From: DATFWK01 sp035259345
GTDB taxonomy: Bacteria > Actinomycetota > Thermoleophilia > Miltoncostaeales > Miltoncostaeaceae
Length of the DNA: 5,176 nt
Assembly: GCA_035259345.1 (NCBI GenBank)
Contig: DATFWK010000074.1
Location: forward strand, 1 to 5,176
Direction: 5' to 3'
Each line of letters starts with the position of its first letter. The stretch's first letter is position 1. Below are positions 4,977 through 5,176 of the stretch, piece by piece. The position numbers and the translations under genes are program-made. Under the pieces are notes generated by a model that searched no databases, had not been told where the DNA came from, and was given only the letters and a program-made list of their open reading frames with translations.

Positions 4977-5176
4977 ATGCGAAACCTCTCGCTCTGGCAG
5001 AAGCTCCTCGTAACGGCCGTCGCCGTCGCGGCGCCGCTCGCCGCTGCCGCCGCGGTGTCGGACGAGCGCCAGCGCGGCGCGATCGGAGCGGCGCTGGCCC
5101 TCGCGCTGATCGTGCTGCTCTGGCTCGGGCGCCGGATCACCCGGCCGCTCGGCGAGCTCGCGCGGGCGGCTGAGGC
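4977..5176 (+). CDS. HAMP-domain membrane protein, N-terminal part (cut by window end)
   Basis: From ATG 4977 the frame stays open to the right edge (66 codons plus two bases). The sequence starts MRNLSLWQKLLV, followed by a first membrane helix (about 10-27, Ala/Val-rich), a very short polar loop SDERQRG (28-34), a second helix (about 35-50, ALALALIVLLWLG) and RRITRPLGELARAAE, which matches the start of a HAMP linker with its conserved proline (P57) and the following leucine. HAMP domains pass signals from membrane helices to cytoplasmic outputs such as histidine kinases, cyclases, diguanylate cyclases or chemoreceptor modules; the output domain is outside the window, so the function is open. 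Only a weak GGACGG-like sequence precedes the start. Another frame also open here gives only Arg/Ala-rich sequence and is not believed. Confidence 0.72.
   Translation, partial: MRNLSLWQKLLVTAVAVAAPLAAAAAVSDERQRGAIGAALALALIVLLWLGRRITRPLGELARAAE

Noticed and set aside
3560..5140. 526-residue open frame on the minus strand opposite tatA, tatC and the HAMP gene
   Set aside because: Its translation is Arg/Gly/Pro/Ala-rich low complexity with no recognisable domain, and the opposite strand carries clear tatA and tatC genes. Long antisense frames are expected in DNA this rich in G+C.
4898..5173. Plus-strand frame overlapping the start of the HAMP gene, with ATG codons at 4922 and 4931 and an AGAGGA before the latter
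   Set aside because: The product is almost only Arg, Ala, Pro and Gly. The frame from 4977 gives two membrane helices and a HAMP start, which is far more protein-like.

Overview
This 5.2-kb window looks like ordinary chromosome from a very GC-rich bacterium (roughly 70% G+C by eye). The best guess is a member of the Actinomycetota, possibly a deep lineage such as Thermoleophilia. Reasons are the strong G/C third-position bias, frequent GTG starts, a SigK/RskA-type sigma/anti-sigma pair, TANNNT-type -10 boxes and a tRNA with no encoded CCA. The class-level guess is an inference from protein style and gene mix. No mobile element, CRISPR array or foreign-looking segment was seen.

Layout from left to right: (1) the chromosome-segregation pair parA (5' end cut off by the window) and parB, overlapping by 8 nt; a parAB pair usually lies near the replication origin. 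(2) A tRNA-Ile(GAT) gene on the minus strand, converging on parB with only 4 nt between them and with its own recognisable promoter. (3) A plus-strand bifunctional-nuclease-family (DUF151) gene with a -10 box, a leader hairpin and an inverted repeat over its start codon, followed directly by a GC-rich terminator-like hairpin. (4) An ECF sigma factor and its membrane anti-sigma factor of the RskA type, overlapping by 4 nt. (5) tatA and tatC, the core of the twin-arginine protein exporter, overlapping by 1 nt and again followed by a GC-rich hairpin. (6) The first 66 codons of a membrane protein with two helices, an extremely short outer loop and the start of a HAMP domain, cut by the right edge.

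Genes work in pairs: ParA/ParB segregate the chromosome, the sigma/anti-sigma pair couples an envelope signal to transcription, and TatA/TatC form a translocase. Every gene but the tRNA is on the plus strand. There is no gene-free stretch over 300 bases; the longest is about 145 bp, between the tRNA and the DUF151 gene, and holds divergent promoters.

I found no convincing new system. The most notable points are a TatC lacking the glutamate that corresponds to the signal-peptide-contacting E103 of E. coli, the tight parB/tRNA convergence, two terminator-like hairpins without U-tracts placed 1-3 nt after stop codons, and a HAMP protein with almost no extracytoplasmic sensing region.
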